Assembly: GCA_025355965.1 (NCBI GenBank) | Contig: JANXYR010000075.1 | Coordinates: 70,712 to 132,083, forward strand | Direction of reading: 5' to 3' | Origin: Geobacteraceae bacterium | GTDB taxonomy: Bacteria > Desulfobacterota > Desulfuromonadia > Geobacterales > Pseudopelobacteraceae | Length of the DNA: 61,372 bases | Shown here: positions 35,132 through 43,944 of the stretch, piece after piece | Layout: each line of letters starts with the position of its first letter | Position numbering within the stretch: position 1 is the stretch's first letter | Notes under the pieces: generated by a model | Databases searched by the model: none | What the model was told of the DNA's origin: nothing | The model's input: the letters and a program-made list of their open reading frames with translations, nothing else | Position numbers and translations under genes: made by a program

Positions 35132-35166
35132 CAACGTAAGTTAGAGTAACTAAAAGGAATTAATTC

Positions 35167-36165
35167 ATGCGTTTTCCACTTCGTCTCAATTATGATCTGA
35201 CTAAATACATTATTAGCAACAAGATTAATAAAATAGAGAAATATCCGCTTGTTTTGATGTTAGAGCCAACACACCTCTGTAATCTGGCTTGTTCAGGTTG
35301 TGGCAGGATTCGTGAGTATGCGGACACTATTCAGGAGATGATGAGTCTTGAAGATTGCTTGAAATCAGTTGATGAATGTCCGGCACCGGTCGTCACTATA
35401 ACGGGTGGTGAACCATTTTTATATCCGCAGATTTATGAACTTGTTACCGCTGTATTGCAAAGAGGCAAACATATCTATTTCTGTACAAATGGCATCTTGC
35501 TTGAGAAGGCACTTGACTTCATGAAGCCACACCCCAACTTTACGTTTAATATTCACGTTGATGGCCTTGAAGATACTCACGACCGAATCCTTGAACGCAA
35601 AGGTGCATTCAAAATTGCAATGGCTGCGATCAAAAAAGCTAAGGAAAAGGGTTTTCGGGTTTGTACAAACACTACGATTTTCAATGAGACTGATTTGGTT
35701 GAAATTGAAATGCTCTTCAGCCAACTTGAGGAGTATGGTGTTGACGGGGTGCTTGTTGCGCCAGGTTTTGGCTATGAAGCGGTCGGTGAAAAATTATTCC
35801 TTGAACGCCGCGATATTGAGAAAAAATTTGTTGATGTTTACGAGATGAGCAAAAAACATCGATTCTTTTCCACACCGATGTATTTGAGATTTCTTAAAGG
35901 TGAAAAGAAACTTGAGTGTACCCCATGGGGCAATCCGACTCGTAATCCACGTGGCTGGAAGGCTCCCTGTTACCTGATTACCGATGCCCACTATCCAACA
36001 TTTGCTGAGATGATGGCTAAGACCGACTGGGAGAAATACGGCGTAGGGAAAGACCCACGTTGTGCCCAATGTATGATGCATTGCGGTTTTGAGCCATCTG
36101 TCGTAAACGAGATAGGTAAAAGCTGGAAGGATATACTGGAGATGATGATCTGGAACTTGACGTGA
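35167..36165 (+). CDS. hpnH: Adenosyl-hopene transferase HpnH (radical SAM)
   Basis: This 332-residue radical SAM enzyme has the cluster motif CNLACSGC near residue 38. TITGGEPFLYPQI and the C-terminal CAQCMMHCGFEPS cysteine motif of the HpnH family are also present. HpnH joins the 5'-deoxyadenosyl group to diploptene, the first step to extended hopanoids (bacteriohopanepolyols). No other hopanoid gene is adjacent. It is preceded by AAAAGGAA and separated from livF by a terminator. Confidence 0.88.
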   Translation: MRFPLRLNYDLTKYIISNKINKIEKYPLVLMLEPTHLCNLACSGCGRIREYADTIQEMMSLEDCLKSVDECPAPVVTITGGEPFLYPQIYELVTAVLQRGKHIYFCTNGILLEKALDFMKPHPNFTFNIHVDGLEDTHDRILERKGAFKIAMAAIKKAKEKGFRVCTNTTIFNETDLVEIEMLFSQLEEYGVDGVLVAPGFGYEAVGEKLFLERRDIEKKFVDVYEMSKKHRFFSTPMYLRFLKGEKKLECTPWGNPTRNPRGWKAPCYLITDAHYPTFAEMMAKTDWEKYGVGKDPRCAQCMMHCGFEPSVVNEIGKSWKDILEMMIWNLT

Positions 36166-36231
36166 TTTAAGTTGGTTTTATTTTGGTGATAGTAGTTGCC
36201 GCTATATCCTATATCGAGCTTTAACCAGCCA

Positions 36232-36852
36232 CTAAGCTGAAATCAGTACCTTGCGACCATCAACCTTTATTTTACTATCTACAAACAGTTTGATTGCTGT
36301 AGCGAATGTTTGATGCTCAGCCTTTTGAATCCTGGCAGAGAGGGTTGCTTCTGTATCATTCTGCTCTACTGGAACTACCGATTGCAGTATAATAGGCCCC
36401 GTATCTGTGCCGCAATCAACAAAGTGTACGGTGCATCCAGAGTAGCGAACTCCATAGTCAAGAGCCTGTTGCTGCGCATGGAGACCCTGAAAGGATGGAA
36501 GTAGGGCAGGGTGGATGTTCATGATTGCATTGGGAAATGCATTGACCATAACATCAGTCAGTATTCTCATAAAACCGGCCAGGATTACCAGATCTACATT
36601 ATGGCTACGCAAGATTTCTACCGTTGCTGCATCATAAGACTGTCGTTCGGAAAATTTGTGGTTTTCATGGATAACAATCGGTATCCCGTGACGTGTTGCG
36701 CGGGTAAGGGCATATGCATCAGCTTTGTTGCTTATGACACAAGCAATTTCGGCACAGATCTCTCCCGATTCTATCCTGTCGATAATGGCTTGAAGGTTAG
36801 TGCCACTGCCTGAAACCAGGACACCCAAACGACAGGGCAATTTCCCCGACAT
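36232..36852 (-). CDS. purN: Phosphoribosylglycinamide formyltransferase
   Basis: This 206-residue folate-dependent enzyme of purine synthesis converts GAR to FGAR. It shows GVLVSGSGTNLQAIIDRIE, the catalytic Asn/His region MNIHPALLPSFQG and the Asp in VDCGTDTGPI. It lies 2 bp after purM, with its GGAGGGG site inside the end of purM. It converges with hpnH. Confidence 0.95.
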   Translation of the reverse strand: MSGKLPCRLGVLVSGSGTNLQAIIDRIESGEICAEIACVISNKADAYALTRATRHGIPIVIHENHKFSERQSYDAATVEILRSHNVDLVILAGFMRILTDVMVNAFPNAIMNIHPALLPSFQGLHAQQQALDYGVRYSGCTVHFVDCGTDTGPIILQSVVPVEQNDTEATLSARIQKAEHQTFATAIKLFVDSKIKVDGRKVLISA

Positions 36853-36854
36853 AG

Positions 36855-37907
36855 CTACCCCTCCACCAGTTCAACTCGTTCATGACCGGCACCACAAGCA
36901 GCAATGTCACCAATTACCCAGGCTGATTCTCCAAGACCATTTAAACGATCAATTATCTCTTCAGCCTGATTGTCAGCTACCGCCAGTACCATTCCGATTC
37001 CCATATTAAAGGTGCGGTACATCTCATAACGTTCGACGTTGCCGGCCTTTTGCAGAACCGTAAAAAGATTAGGTCGCTCCCACTTGTTTGTGTAAATATG
37101 AGCTTGGCATCCTTTCGGAAGAACCCTAGGAACATTTTCCAACAGACCGCCACCAGTGATATGCGCAATACCATTAATTGAAAAGTCTTTCAACAGGTTT
37201 AGAATTGAGCGTACATAAATTCTTGTTGGTGTCAGCAGCATGTCAGCTACCGACACTCCGGATCCCGGGAATTCATCGTGAATCGAAAGACCCAAACGAT
37301 CAAATATCAATGTTCGAGCCAGAGAGTAGCCGTTACTATGTAAACCGCTGGATGCGATGCCAATCAGTACATTGCCGACTGAAATACTTGAGCCATCAAT
37401 AATGTTTTCACGATCAACGACTCCGACAGTAAACCCGGCTACATCGTATTCTCCATCAGAATAAAAACCAGGCATTTCAGCCGTTTCTCCACCAATCAGT
37501 GCGCAACCAGCCTGTTTGCACCCTTCAGCAATCCCCTTTACAACCTCGGCAGCCTTTTCCGGCAGCAACTTACCGGTGGCAAGATAATCGAGAAAAAAAA
37601 GCGGCTCAGCCCCCTGGACAATTATGTCGTTTACACACATAGCGACCAGATCTATGCCAACAGTATCGTGACGATCCGCCATAAAAGCAATTTTGAGCTT
37701 GGTTCCGACTCCATCAGTTCCGGAAACCAGGACAGGACTTTTATATTTTGATGTGTTGAGAGAAAATAAACCGCCAAAACCTCCAATATCTGCCAGAACC
37801 TCCGGTCGGGACGTGGCTTTTACTAACGGCTTGATCAGATTAACAAAACTGTTTCCGGCAGCAATATCTACTCCGGAATCTTTATAGGTTACAGGTTTTT
37901 CATTCAT
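36855..37907 (-). CDS. purM: Phosphoribosylformylglycinamidine cyclo-ligase
   Basis: This 350-residue AIR synthetase has [12 protein letters not shown] at the N-terminus, [13 protein letters not shown], the [23 protein letters not shown] block and [15 protein letters not shown] 37907 behind AAGGAGGGAG is chosen; the frame also opens 21 codons earlier without family similarity. It forms the purMN operon. Confidence 0.95.
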   Translation of the reverse strand: MNEKPVTYKDSGVDIAAGNSFVNLIKPLVKATSRPEVLADIGGFGGLFSLNTSKYKSPVLVSGTDGVGTKLKIAFMADRHDTVGIDLVAMCVNDIIVQGAEPLFFLDYLATGKLLPEKAAEVVKGIAEGCKQAGCALIGGETAEMPGFYSDGEYDVAGFTVGVVDRENIIDGSSISVGNVLIGIASSGLHSNGYSLARTLIFDRLGLSIHDEFPGSGVSVADMLLTPTRIYVRSILNLLKDFSINGIAHITGGGLLENVPRVLPKGCQAHIYTNKWERPNLFTVLQKAGNVERYEMYRTFNMGIGMVLAVADNQAEEIIDRLNGLGESAWVIGDIAACGAGHERVELVEG

Positions 37908-37935
37908 AGTAATCTCCCTCCTTAAACAAAGAATC

Positions 37936-37964
37936 TTTGTAGAACATGGCCCCTGAAAAGTCAA
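37936..37964 (-). promoter_or_regulatory. purM promoter
   Basis: Minus-strand TTGACT (37959-37964) and TACAAA (37936-37941) are 17 bp apart, with a leader of about 20-25 nt before the AAGGAGGGAG site. Confidence 0.5.
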
Positions 37965-38039
37965 TTTCAAACTGCCGTCAGAAATACATTAATCAGAATA
38001 TCTCTTGACAAATCCGCATCTTTTGGGATTATTGATATA

Positions 38040-38672
38040 ATGTTATTTAAATCCCACTCATATGTCGCTCAAACAATTCACTGCCTCAGTGTCCTACTTC
38101 TTTTTACGCTGTTAATTCCATGCAGTGTGAAAGCTGATATCTACCGGTATGTTGATGAGGATGATATCGTTCATTTCACCGATGCACCCACTGACAAGCG
38201 CTTTAAAATTTTCATGCGCGACCTCAAAAAAGATAAAGAACTGCGTACTAAACTCAAATATGCTTCATCAGTTAATCCGGCAGAATTTGAACAGCTCATC
38301 AAAACCTGTTCTGATAAATATGGCGTAAATCCGTGTTTAGTAAAAGCTGTCATTCATGCCGAATCCGGTTACAATCCGAATGCCGTTTCCAGTAAAGGAG
38401 CTAGCGGTTTGATGCAGTTGATGCCAAGCACTGCCAAGTCGCTGAAAGTCGCTGATCGCTTCAATCCAAAAGATAATGTTGAGGGTGGGGTAAAATACCT
38501 TCGTTTTCTGCTTGATACATTTAGAGGTGATGTTTCACTGGCCGTGGCGGCCTACAACGCGGGACTCAATAAAGTCGCCAAGTATGGTGGAATTCCTCCT
38601 TATAATGAGACGAGAACCTATGTTAACCGGGTTCTTTCCTACATGAAGTCCTATCAGGAAAGTGGCACTTAA
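38040..38672 (+). CDS. Lytic transglycosylase (SLT domain) with DUF4124
   Basis: This 210-residue exported protein has a signal peptide (residues 1-31, ending SVKA). A DUF4124 strand domain follows (IYRYVDEDDIVHFTDAPTD), then a Slt70-like catalytic domain with Glu near residue 108 in VIHAESGYNPNAVS. GASGLMQLMPST and AVAAYNAGLNKV are the other family motifs. It cleaves peptidoglycan glycan strands in the periplasm. The start is uncertain: no good ribosome binding site precedes ATG 38040, but the signal peptide needs it. pgsA follows 2 bp later. Confidence 0.88.
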   Translation: MLFKSHSYVAQTIHCLSVLLLFTLLIPCSVKADIYRYVDEDDIVHFTDAPTDKRFKIFMRDLKKDKELRTKLKYASSVNPAEFEQLIKTCSDKYGVNPCLVKAVIHAESGYNPNAVSSKGASGLMQLMPSTAKSLKVADRFNPKDNVEGGVKYLRFLLDTFRGDVSLAVAAYNAGLNKVAKYGGIPPYNETRTYVNRVLSYMKSYQESGT

Positions 38673-38674
38673 TA

Positions 38675-39268
38675 ATGACTAACAGTCAACCAAGTCAGAT
38701 ACTGAATCTGCCTAATATTCTCACTATGATGCGGATAGCAGCAATCCCTCTTCTTGCGGCACTCTTGATGTCTCCATCCAGAAATGCCGGTTTTTGGGCT
38801 GCGGCCCTCTTCTCATTGGCTTCTATTACTGACTGGCTTGATGGTTATCTGGCCCGTCGAATGGGTATTGTTACAATTTTTGGTAAATTTCTGGATCCAA
38901 TAGCTGATAAACTGATTGTCATGGCGGCCCTGATTATGATTCTGCCCTTTAATCGGGTCCCTGCGTGGATGGTGTTAGTGATTCTGGGGCGTGAGATCAT
39001 TATAACCGGCCTGCGAGGGATAGCTTCAAGTGAGGGGATTGTCATTCAGGCCAGTGATCTTGGTAAGTACAAAACTATTTTCCAGATTGTTGCCATTATC
39101 GGGCTTGTCCTACATTATAACTATAACTGGTTTTTCGGCATTTCACACTCGCTCCTGACAGTCAACATGCACAACGTCGGAATGTTCTTTCTCTGGATTG
39201 CCACCGTTTTGACAGTTTGGTCAGGCGTTGATTATCTGGTCCGGTTCACCAAGGTGCTTGTCCGCTGA
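38675..39268 (+). CDS. pgsA: CDP-diacylglycerol-glycerol-3-phosphate 3-phosphatidyltransferase
   Basis: This 197-residue membrane enzyme makes phosphatidylglycerol phosphate. The CDP-alcohol phosphatidyltransferase signature DGYLARRMG...GKFLDPIADK (D-G-x2-A-R-x8-G-x3-D-x3-D) is intact near residues 57-80, with four to five hydrophobic segments. It converges with gspB, leaving 8 bp between. Confidence 0.92.
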   Translation: MTNSQPSQILNLPNILTMMRIAAIPLLAALLMSPSRNAGFWAAALFSLASITDWLDGYLARRMGIVTIFGKFLDPIADKLIVMAALIMILPFNRVPAWMVLVILGREIIITGLRGIASSEGIVIQASDLGKYKTIFQIVAIIGLVLHYNYNWFFGISHSLLTVNMHNVGMFFLWIATVLTVWSGVDYLVRFTKVLVR

Positions 39269-39276
39269 TTCTATGA

Positions 39277-39936
39277 TTATCTATTTGATTGCCCAAGATT
39301 AATTTCGAATTTTTCTCCGTTGTAACTGAATTCCACTCTGTTTTTATAAATTCCATTAATCAAAACTCCATCGACTACCGACCCGCTTGAGACCGGAACG
39401 CCATTAATTATTGCAACACTTTCTGCAGTTCCATCCTGGAAAGCTATTCCGTTTACCCTGAGTGTCGGAATTACCTTGACGGATTCAGATAACAGTGAAG
39501 AAGCTTTTGAAGTTTTTTCCTGGTTTGCAGACTTTGACGCCACAACTTGCTTGGCTGGTTTGAGTGAAGCGTTACTAGGTACCGTCATAGTAGGTGTTTG
39601 AGGTTTTTTTTGCGGATTTGCCGGCATTACCTCTACTGTTGCTGGAAGCCGTTCTGTTTTGATATCGGAGGTAGTTGGAGCAATCGGTTGATTCTGCCTG
39701 AATATTTCGAATGGTTTTAGATTTACAAGCCCGGATGTCCTGTCATATTTCAAAAATATATAGGTGGCGCCGGACCCCCCAGCCAACAGCAGCAAAGAAA
39801 ACAATAATACTACTGTAGTGGAAAATAGTGGAGTGTTGTCAATACGCAATATTTCTGTATTTAGCCTCATTTCATCCGGGCGGCGCGTTGCATTATCGTC
39901 TTCAAGTTTTTTAAGAGCCTTTAAAATAGAGCTCAT
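39277..39936 (-). CDS. gspB: Type II secretion accessory protein GspB
   Basis: This 219-residue inner-membrane protein begins with the conserved cytoplasmic MSSILKALKKLEDDNATRRP. One membrane segment lies near residues 37-62, followed by a Pro/Lys/Thr-rich periplasmic linker. The C-terminal GspB domain shows LRVNGIAFQDGTAESVAIING and VEFSYNGEKFEINL. With GspA it helps place the secretin in the peptidoglycan layer. It overlaps gspA by 4 bp. Confidence 0.88.
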   Translation of the reverse strand: MSSILKALKKLEDDNATRRPDEMRLNTEILRIDNTPLFSTTVVLLFSLLLLAGGSGATYIFLKYDRTSGLVNLKPFEIFRQNQPIAPTTSDIKTERLPATVEVMPANPQKKPQTPTMTVPSNASLKPAKQVVASKSANQEKTSKASSLLSESVKVIPTLRVNGIAFQDGTAESVAIINGVPVSSGSVVDGVLINGIYKNRVEFSYNGEKFEINLGQSNR

Positions 39937-41606
39937 TTTGTACCCCCAGTAGATGAAATGGATGGTACTTTTCCATTAGTGTAATATCTCGCAAGAGCTG
40001 CAAGAGACAACTCCCCAACTGTCTCATCACGGGAGATCCCGGCTGACCTTTGAAAATCAACTACAGCCTTGACAGTAGCAGTACCATAGTTACCATCCAG
40101 GACGTCGTTGTAAGTGCCGGCCTTCTGAAGTAGCAATTGTAATGTACGAATTTCTGAACGATTATCCCCCAGATTTACGTTATCTGGTATCTGTCCTGTA
40201 TTCTGCCATATCAGGTAAAATGTATCGGTAGCAATTGAATTCAAATCGTTTTTTGAAAGAGTGCTGCTATCGAACAGTGGTGGGGATATTGAAATTGAAT
40301 TATTCTTGATTGAAGTAACTGCCAAACAGTACCCGCCGAGGCTTCCGGATACCTTGGTCAATACCAGGAAAGGCAAGTCAAAGCGAATCACGTCGTCCAG
40401 AGTACCCTTGAAAGCAGTAACCCTCAAATTCCTTTTTGCAGCAAGGCGAGAATACATACTTGGAATCTTAAATTTGCCGCTGAAAATTGTTATCGGTCTC
40501 CCATTACATTCTTTGGCAATGGCGTTAAAAGCAAGCAAATGAAAGTCATTTTGGTCATATGACAGGATCTCCTCCTGAAGTCGCAAAAACTGCTGATTCA
40601 CCTTGGGAGCAGCTTTTGGAGACTCAGTATTTGAGGTTTTGGTGGCTGTCGGAGTGCTTTCGGAAGTAAAATTTACTACAGAGGCGAAAGAACCCTGTTT
40701 TCCAGACATCCAGTCATTATATTTCAAAGAGAGGGTAATACATACAATGACAATACTGATTAAACCGGCAAACACTATTAGAAGCCGTTTACTTTGAGGG
40801 ACATTAAGAAGCTCCGTGATGGCCTTAGTGACTATACCTGCTGTTATACGCCTACGCTCATTGCCGTAGCCGATCAAAAGAGCCCTGTCACAGAGATTGT
40901 TGATCAGACGTGGCAAGCCTCGTGAATAGAGATGTATCAATTTAAGTGCAAAGCTACTGAAAGATACTCCACCTGTTTCGCCGGCGACGACCATTCGGTG
41001 ACGAATATAGATGCGGGTTTCATCGATACTCATGGATCTCAGCCGATAACGTACTGCGATGCGCTGGTTCAACTGCCTCAATTCCGGAAGATCCAGAACA
41101 GCTGAAAGTTCTGGCTGTCCTGCAAGTACAATCTGAATAAGCTTGTCATCTTCAGTTTCAAGATTGGAAATAAGCCGTAACTGTTCAAGAATACTAGGAG
41201 ATAGATTCTGAGCCTCGTCGATTACAAGAACGACTGTAATTCCTCGTTCATTTTCCTTCAACAGAAATTTGTTAAGCTCTTCAAGCAAGTTAGTGGCGTA
41301 TTCACTTATGGAATCAAGTCCAAATTCATGATTGATGCTACGAAGTAGTTCAACTCCGGTAAGAGATGGATTAAAAATCAAAGCAGATCGGTAGTTGTCC
41401 TCGTCAAGTTGACTGAGAAGAGTACGCAGTACGGTAGTTTTGCCAGTTCCGACCTCACCGATAAGCTCAATAAAACCGTAATGATTATTAATACCGTACA
41501 GCAGATGTGCAAAGGCTTCCTTATGATTTTTGCTGAGGTAGATAAAACGAGGATTTGGTGTCAGAGTAAACGGCTTCTCTTTGAATCCGTAATATTTAGT
41601 GTACAT
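39933..41606 (-). CDS. gspA: GspA/ExeA ATPase with peptidoglycan-binding domain
   Basis: This 557-residue protein begins MYTKYYGFKEKPFTLTPNP (ATG 41606; an ATG 16 codons upstream gives a non-family start). It has an AAA domain with Walker A GEVGTGKTT and Walker B VLVIDEAQN. One membrane segment lies near residues 280-300, followed by a C39-peptidase-like periplasmic region (LLAFNAIAKECNG, KVSGSLGGYCLAV). A terminal peptidoglycan-binding domain shows LQLLLQKAGTYNDVLDGNYGTATVKAVVDFQ. It couples ATP use to envelope assembly of type II secretion. Its ATPase part is a paralogue of the soluble one at 4750-5550. Confidence 0.92.
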   Translation of the reverse strand: MYTKYYGFKEKPFTLTPNPRFIYLSKNHKEAFAHLLYGINNHYGFIELIGEVGTGKTTVLRTLLSQLDEDNYRSALIFNPSLTGVELLRSINHEFGLDSISEYATNLLEELNKFLLKENERGITVVLVIDEAQNLSPSILEQLRLISNLETEDDKLIQIVLAGQPELSAVLDLPELRQLNQRIAVRYRLRSMSIDETRIYIRHRMVVAGETGGVSFSSFALKLIHLYSRGLPRLINNLCDRALLIGYGNERRRITAGIVTKAITELLNVPQSKRLLIVFAGLISIVIVCITLSLKYNDWMSGKQGSFASVVNFTSESTPTATKTSNTESPKAAPKVNQQFLRLQEEILSYDQNDFHLLAFNAIAKECNGRPITIFSGKFKIPSMYSRLAAKRNLRVTAFKGTLDDVIRFDLPFLVLTKVSGSLGGYCLAVTSIKNNSISISPPLFDSSTLSKNDLNSIATDTFYLIWQNTGQIPDNVNLGDNRSEIRTLQLLLQKAGTYNDVLDGNYGTATVKAVVDFQRSAGISRDETVGELSLAALARYYTNGKVPSISSTGGTK

Positions 41607-41683
41607 GGCAGGTAACCAGTTTGAGTGCAGTTTGACATAGATGGGTAAAAACATTATTTAGGAAGTCGGTCAATTAAGTAGTT

Positions 41684-42811
41684 GTGTATTTCATAAAAGC
41701 TGACTATTTTCAAGAAAAATCACTAGCCTCCGCTATCGGTCCTGGATTATCAGCATTAAATTTCCATACAAGGCCTCTGTTAATGCGATACATTAAATAT
41801 AACGACACAACAATACGTAATATTGAAATAATCAGTGAATCACTACACAACTTAATTTTCGTTTCAGCACGCTATCCTGTTCGTTTGACTGGCTATTATG
41901 CCGGTCTTATCAGGCAACCTGATGACGCTATATGGAAACAGTGCATGCCGGATGCACGTGAGCTAGAAGATCAGACCCAATGTCCGGATCCTTTGGACGA
42001 GTTGATCTTAAGCCCGGTCCCGGGGCTTATTCACCGCTATCCTGACAGGGTGGTCTTATTGGTTTCCAATCGCTGCCCGGTGTACTGCCGCTTTTGTATG
42101 CGCAAGCGCCTTGTAGGAAGTGGTGATGCCCCGATGGGGGAAGATGGTCTTCATAATGCTCTGAGCTATATTGCCGCGCATCCTGAAATTCACGATGTTA
42201 TTCTGTCTGGCGGCGACCCGTTGATGCTTAATGATGCATCATTGTCAAAAATCCTTACCGGTTTACGGGCGATCCCTCATGTAGTGATAATCCGAATCGG
42301 CACACGGATACCGGTTACGTTCCCTGAACGAATAACCCCGGATCTATGTAAACTGCTCAGCACGTTTCACCCGCTCTATATAAATACTCACTTCAATCAT
42401 CCCGATGAAATTACCGGAGATTCTGCGACCGCCTGCACTTTGTTGGCTGACGCCGGAATACCATTGGGTAATCAAACAGTACTCCTTAAAGGGGTCAACG
42501 ACTCAGTTGATACCATGCGTGACCTAATGACCGGACTACTAGCCATCAGGGTTAAGCCGTATTATCTGCATCAGATGGACCTTGTCCAGGGCACTGCTCA
42601 CTTCAGAACCTCGGTTCGCTCCGGCCTGGAAATAATGAGGGGGCTACGTGGTCACATATCCGGGATGGCTGTACCGCACTATGTCATTGATCTACCAGGA
42701 GGGAAGGGGAAGGTAGCCATTTTTCCGGATGATGTTGAAATTAACGGCACAACACTGCTACTTCGCACCTATACCGGTGAGCAGGTAACGTACCATGATC
42801 TAGACGCTTGA
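41684..42811 (+). CDS. epmB: EF-P lysine 2,3-aminomutase-type radical SAM enzyme
   Basis: This 375-residue KamA-family radical SAM enzyme has the cluster motif CPVYCRFCMRKR and the PLP and fold motifs DVILSGGDPLML and VTFPERI. NQTVLLKGVNDS and PYYLHQMDLVQGTAHF are also typical. EpmB turns (S)-alpha-lysine into beta-lysine for EF-P modification; epmA and efp 4-5 kb away support this over catabolic KamA. The GTG start at 41684 has no clear ribosome binding site; ATG 41783, behind AAGG, is an alternative that removes 33 residues. It is divergent from gspA. Confidence 0.85.
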   Translation: MYFIKADYFQEKSLASAIGPGLSALNFHTRPLLMRYIKYNDTTIRNIEIISESLHNLIFVSARYPVRLTGYYAGLIRQPDDAIWKQCMPDARELEDQTQCPDPLDELILSPVPGLIHRYPDRVVLLVSNRCPVYCRFCMRKRLVGSGDAPMGEDGLHNALSYIAAHPEIHDVILSGGDPLMLNDASLSKILTGLRAIPHVVIIRIGTRIPVTFPERITPDLCKLLSTFHPLYINTHFNHPDEITGDSATACTLLADAGIPLGNQTVLLKGVNDSVDTMRDLMTGLLAIRVKPYYLHQMDLVQGTAHFRTSVRSGLEIMRGLRGHISGMAVPHYVIDLPGGKGKVAIFPDDVEINGTTLLLRTYTGEQVTYHDLDA

Positions 42812-42946
42812 GGCGGTATTAAACGCATCGTCAACAATATGTAAAGCCTGAACCTCGTCGCGTGAAATAGAACGGCCTTACTGGGTTCTGCTTCGGAATT
42901 CCAAGGTAGCGTTATCGGCAATAAATGTGTAATATGCAACCATCAT
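42800..42946 (-). pseudogene. Small minus-strand frame interrupted by one stop codon
   Basis: From ATG 42946 the frame reads MMVAYYTFIADNATLEFRSR, then TQ, then TAA (42878-42880). It continues in the same frame as GRSISRDEVQALHIVDDAFN, then TASSV and TAG inside the end of epmB. Both halves look protein-like and together make a 47-codon gene with a single nonsense codon. Upstream the frame stays open without a start. I do not recognise it; it may be a decayed small gene or chance. Confidence 0.3.
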
Positions 42947-42981
42947 TTCCAGTCCGGAGAAGGTGTTTGAAGGGTAGGTAA

Positions 42982-43003
42982 CCTCTCGATTTACTTGTCG
43001 AGA
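42982..43003. repeat. Small inverted repeat upstream of the J-domain gene
   Basis: CTCTCGA and TCGAGAG flank an 8-base loop about 60 bp before the J-domain gene. No T-tract follows, so it is not a standard terminator. It may be an operator or an RNA stem. Confidence 0.35.
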
Positions 43004-43059
43004 GAATATACCCGTTTAAAAGAACGTAAACCAATAGTTTCTAATCCGGCGTTTCCGGA

Positions 43060-43908
43060 TTGAAACAGAGACTACTTGATCAAGGTCATTTTGTGCATAT
43101 AGCTCAACTTCAAAATGCGGCCAATCTGTTGTTTCCTGACTCCGATCTCAAGTGCGCATATTTCCACAACCCAAGCCGTGAAATGCTTAAAAAGGCCTTT
43201 AGGTCGTTGGCAATGGCAGAACACCCCGACCGGAACGGAGGCCGTTCTCATGAACGCTTCGTCACTATAAACAGAGCATATGCGACTCTGTTCGAAATAC
43301 CGCCCGGCGAACTCAAGCGTATCTTTTTTCAAAGGCAGCTGACCGCAAGTTTCGGGCGTTCTACCAATATAGCGTCCACTCCGTATACCCCGAATACTTT
43401 TGTAGCGGAAACCTCCGGTCTGAGAAGAAACAAGAATCAGCATCAGCGAATTCCCCCCCACCCAAACAGTGCCGGAATCAGACGGATTCCGAAATACCAG
43501 CCTCTCACCGAAGAATCATATTACGAAGGGGAGTTGCCGGAGAAGACGTTACTACTCGGTATGTATCTGTATTACTCCAAGCATATTTCATTTCAGATGC
43601 TGGCTCATGCTCTGGCATGGCAGAGAGATCTGAGACCAAGCATGGGTGAGCTTGCAAAGGCATGGAAGTGGCTGGATGATGTTGATATTGCCTGGATACT
43701 AAAGTCAACTTCGATCCCTGGAAGATTTGCCGATAGGGCCTGGCGTATGGGGTATATAACCGTTAAGCAGCGCAACTTTTTGTTGATTCACCAGCGTTCG
43801 ATGCAGTTGCAGGTAGGTCAGTATTTCATTGCGAATGGAGTCCTGACGGCTTCGCAGCTAAACAAGGCGCTCCGGGATTTTGAAAGGCACAATCACCTGC
43901 ATTCGTAG
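43060..43908 (+). CDS. J-domain protein with C-terminal MshEN-like helical region
   Basis: This 282-residue protein has an N-terminal J domain (residues about 10-85) with the essential HPD tripeptide in MAEHPDRNGG, so it can stimulate a DnaK-type chaperone. A basic low-complexity linker follows. Residues 160-282 resemble the repeated LG..L...G.IS...L..AL..Q pattern of GspE/MshE N-domains (FQMLAHALAWQRDL; VGQYFIANGVLTASQLNKAL). The TTG start is weak; a GTG about 11 codons later is an alternative. The role is unknown; a link to type II secretion or pili is only a guess from the C-terminal pattern and gspAB nearby. Confidence 0.7.
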   Translation: MKQRLLDQGHFVHIAQLQNAANLLFPDSDLKCAYFHNPSREMLKKAFRSLAMAEHPDRNGGRSHERFVTINRAYATLFEIPPGELKRIFFQRQLTASFGRSTNIASTPYTPNTFVAETSGLRRNKNQHQRIPPHPNSAGIRRIPKYQPLTEESYYEGELPEKTLLLGMYLYYSKHISFQMLAHALAWQRDLRPSMGELAKAWKWLDDVDIAWILKSTSIPGRFADRAWRMGYITVKQRNFLLIHQRSMQLQVGQYFIANGVLTASQLNKALRDFERHNHLHS

Positions 43909-43944
43909 TTACATCTTTTCCCAAAGCAAACATACAAGGTCATT

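Noticed and set aside
36166..36231. Terminator between hpnH and purN
   Set aside because: Only a 5-bp AGCTT/AAGCT pairing with a 12-base loop is visible and no T-tract follows.
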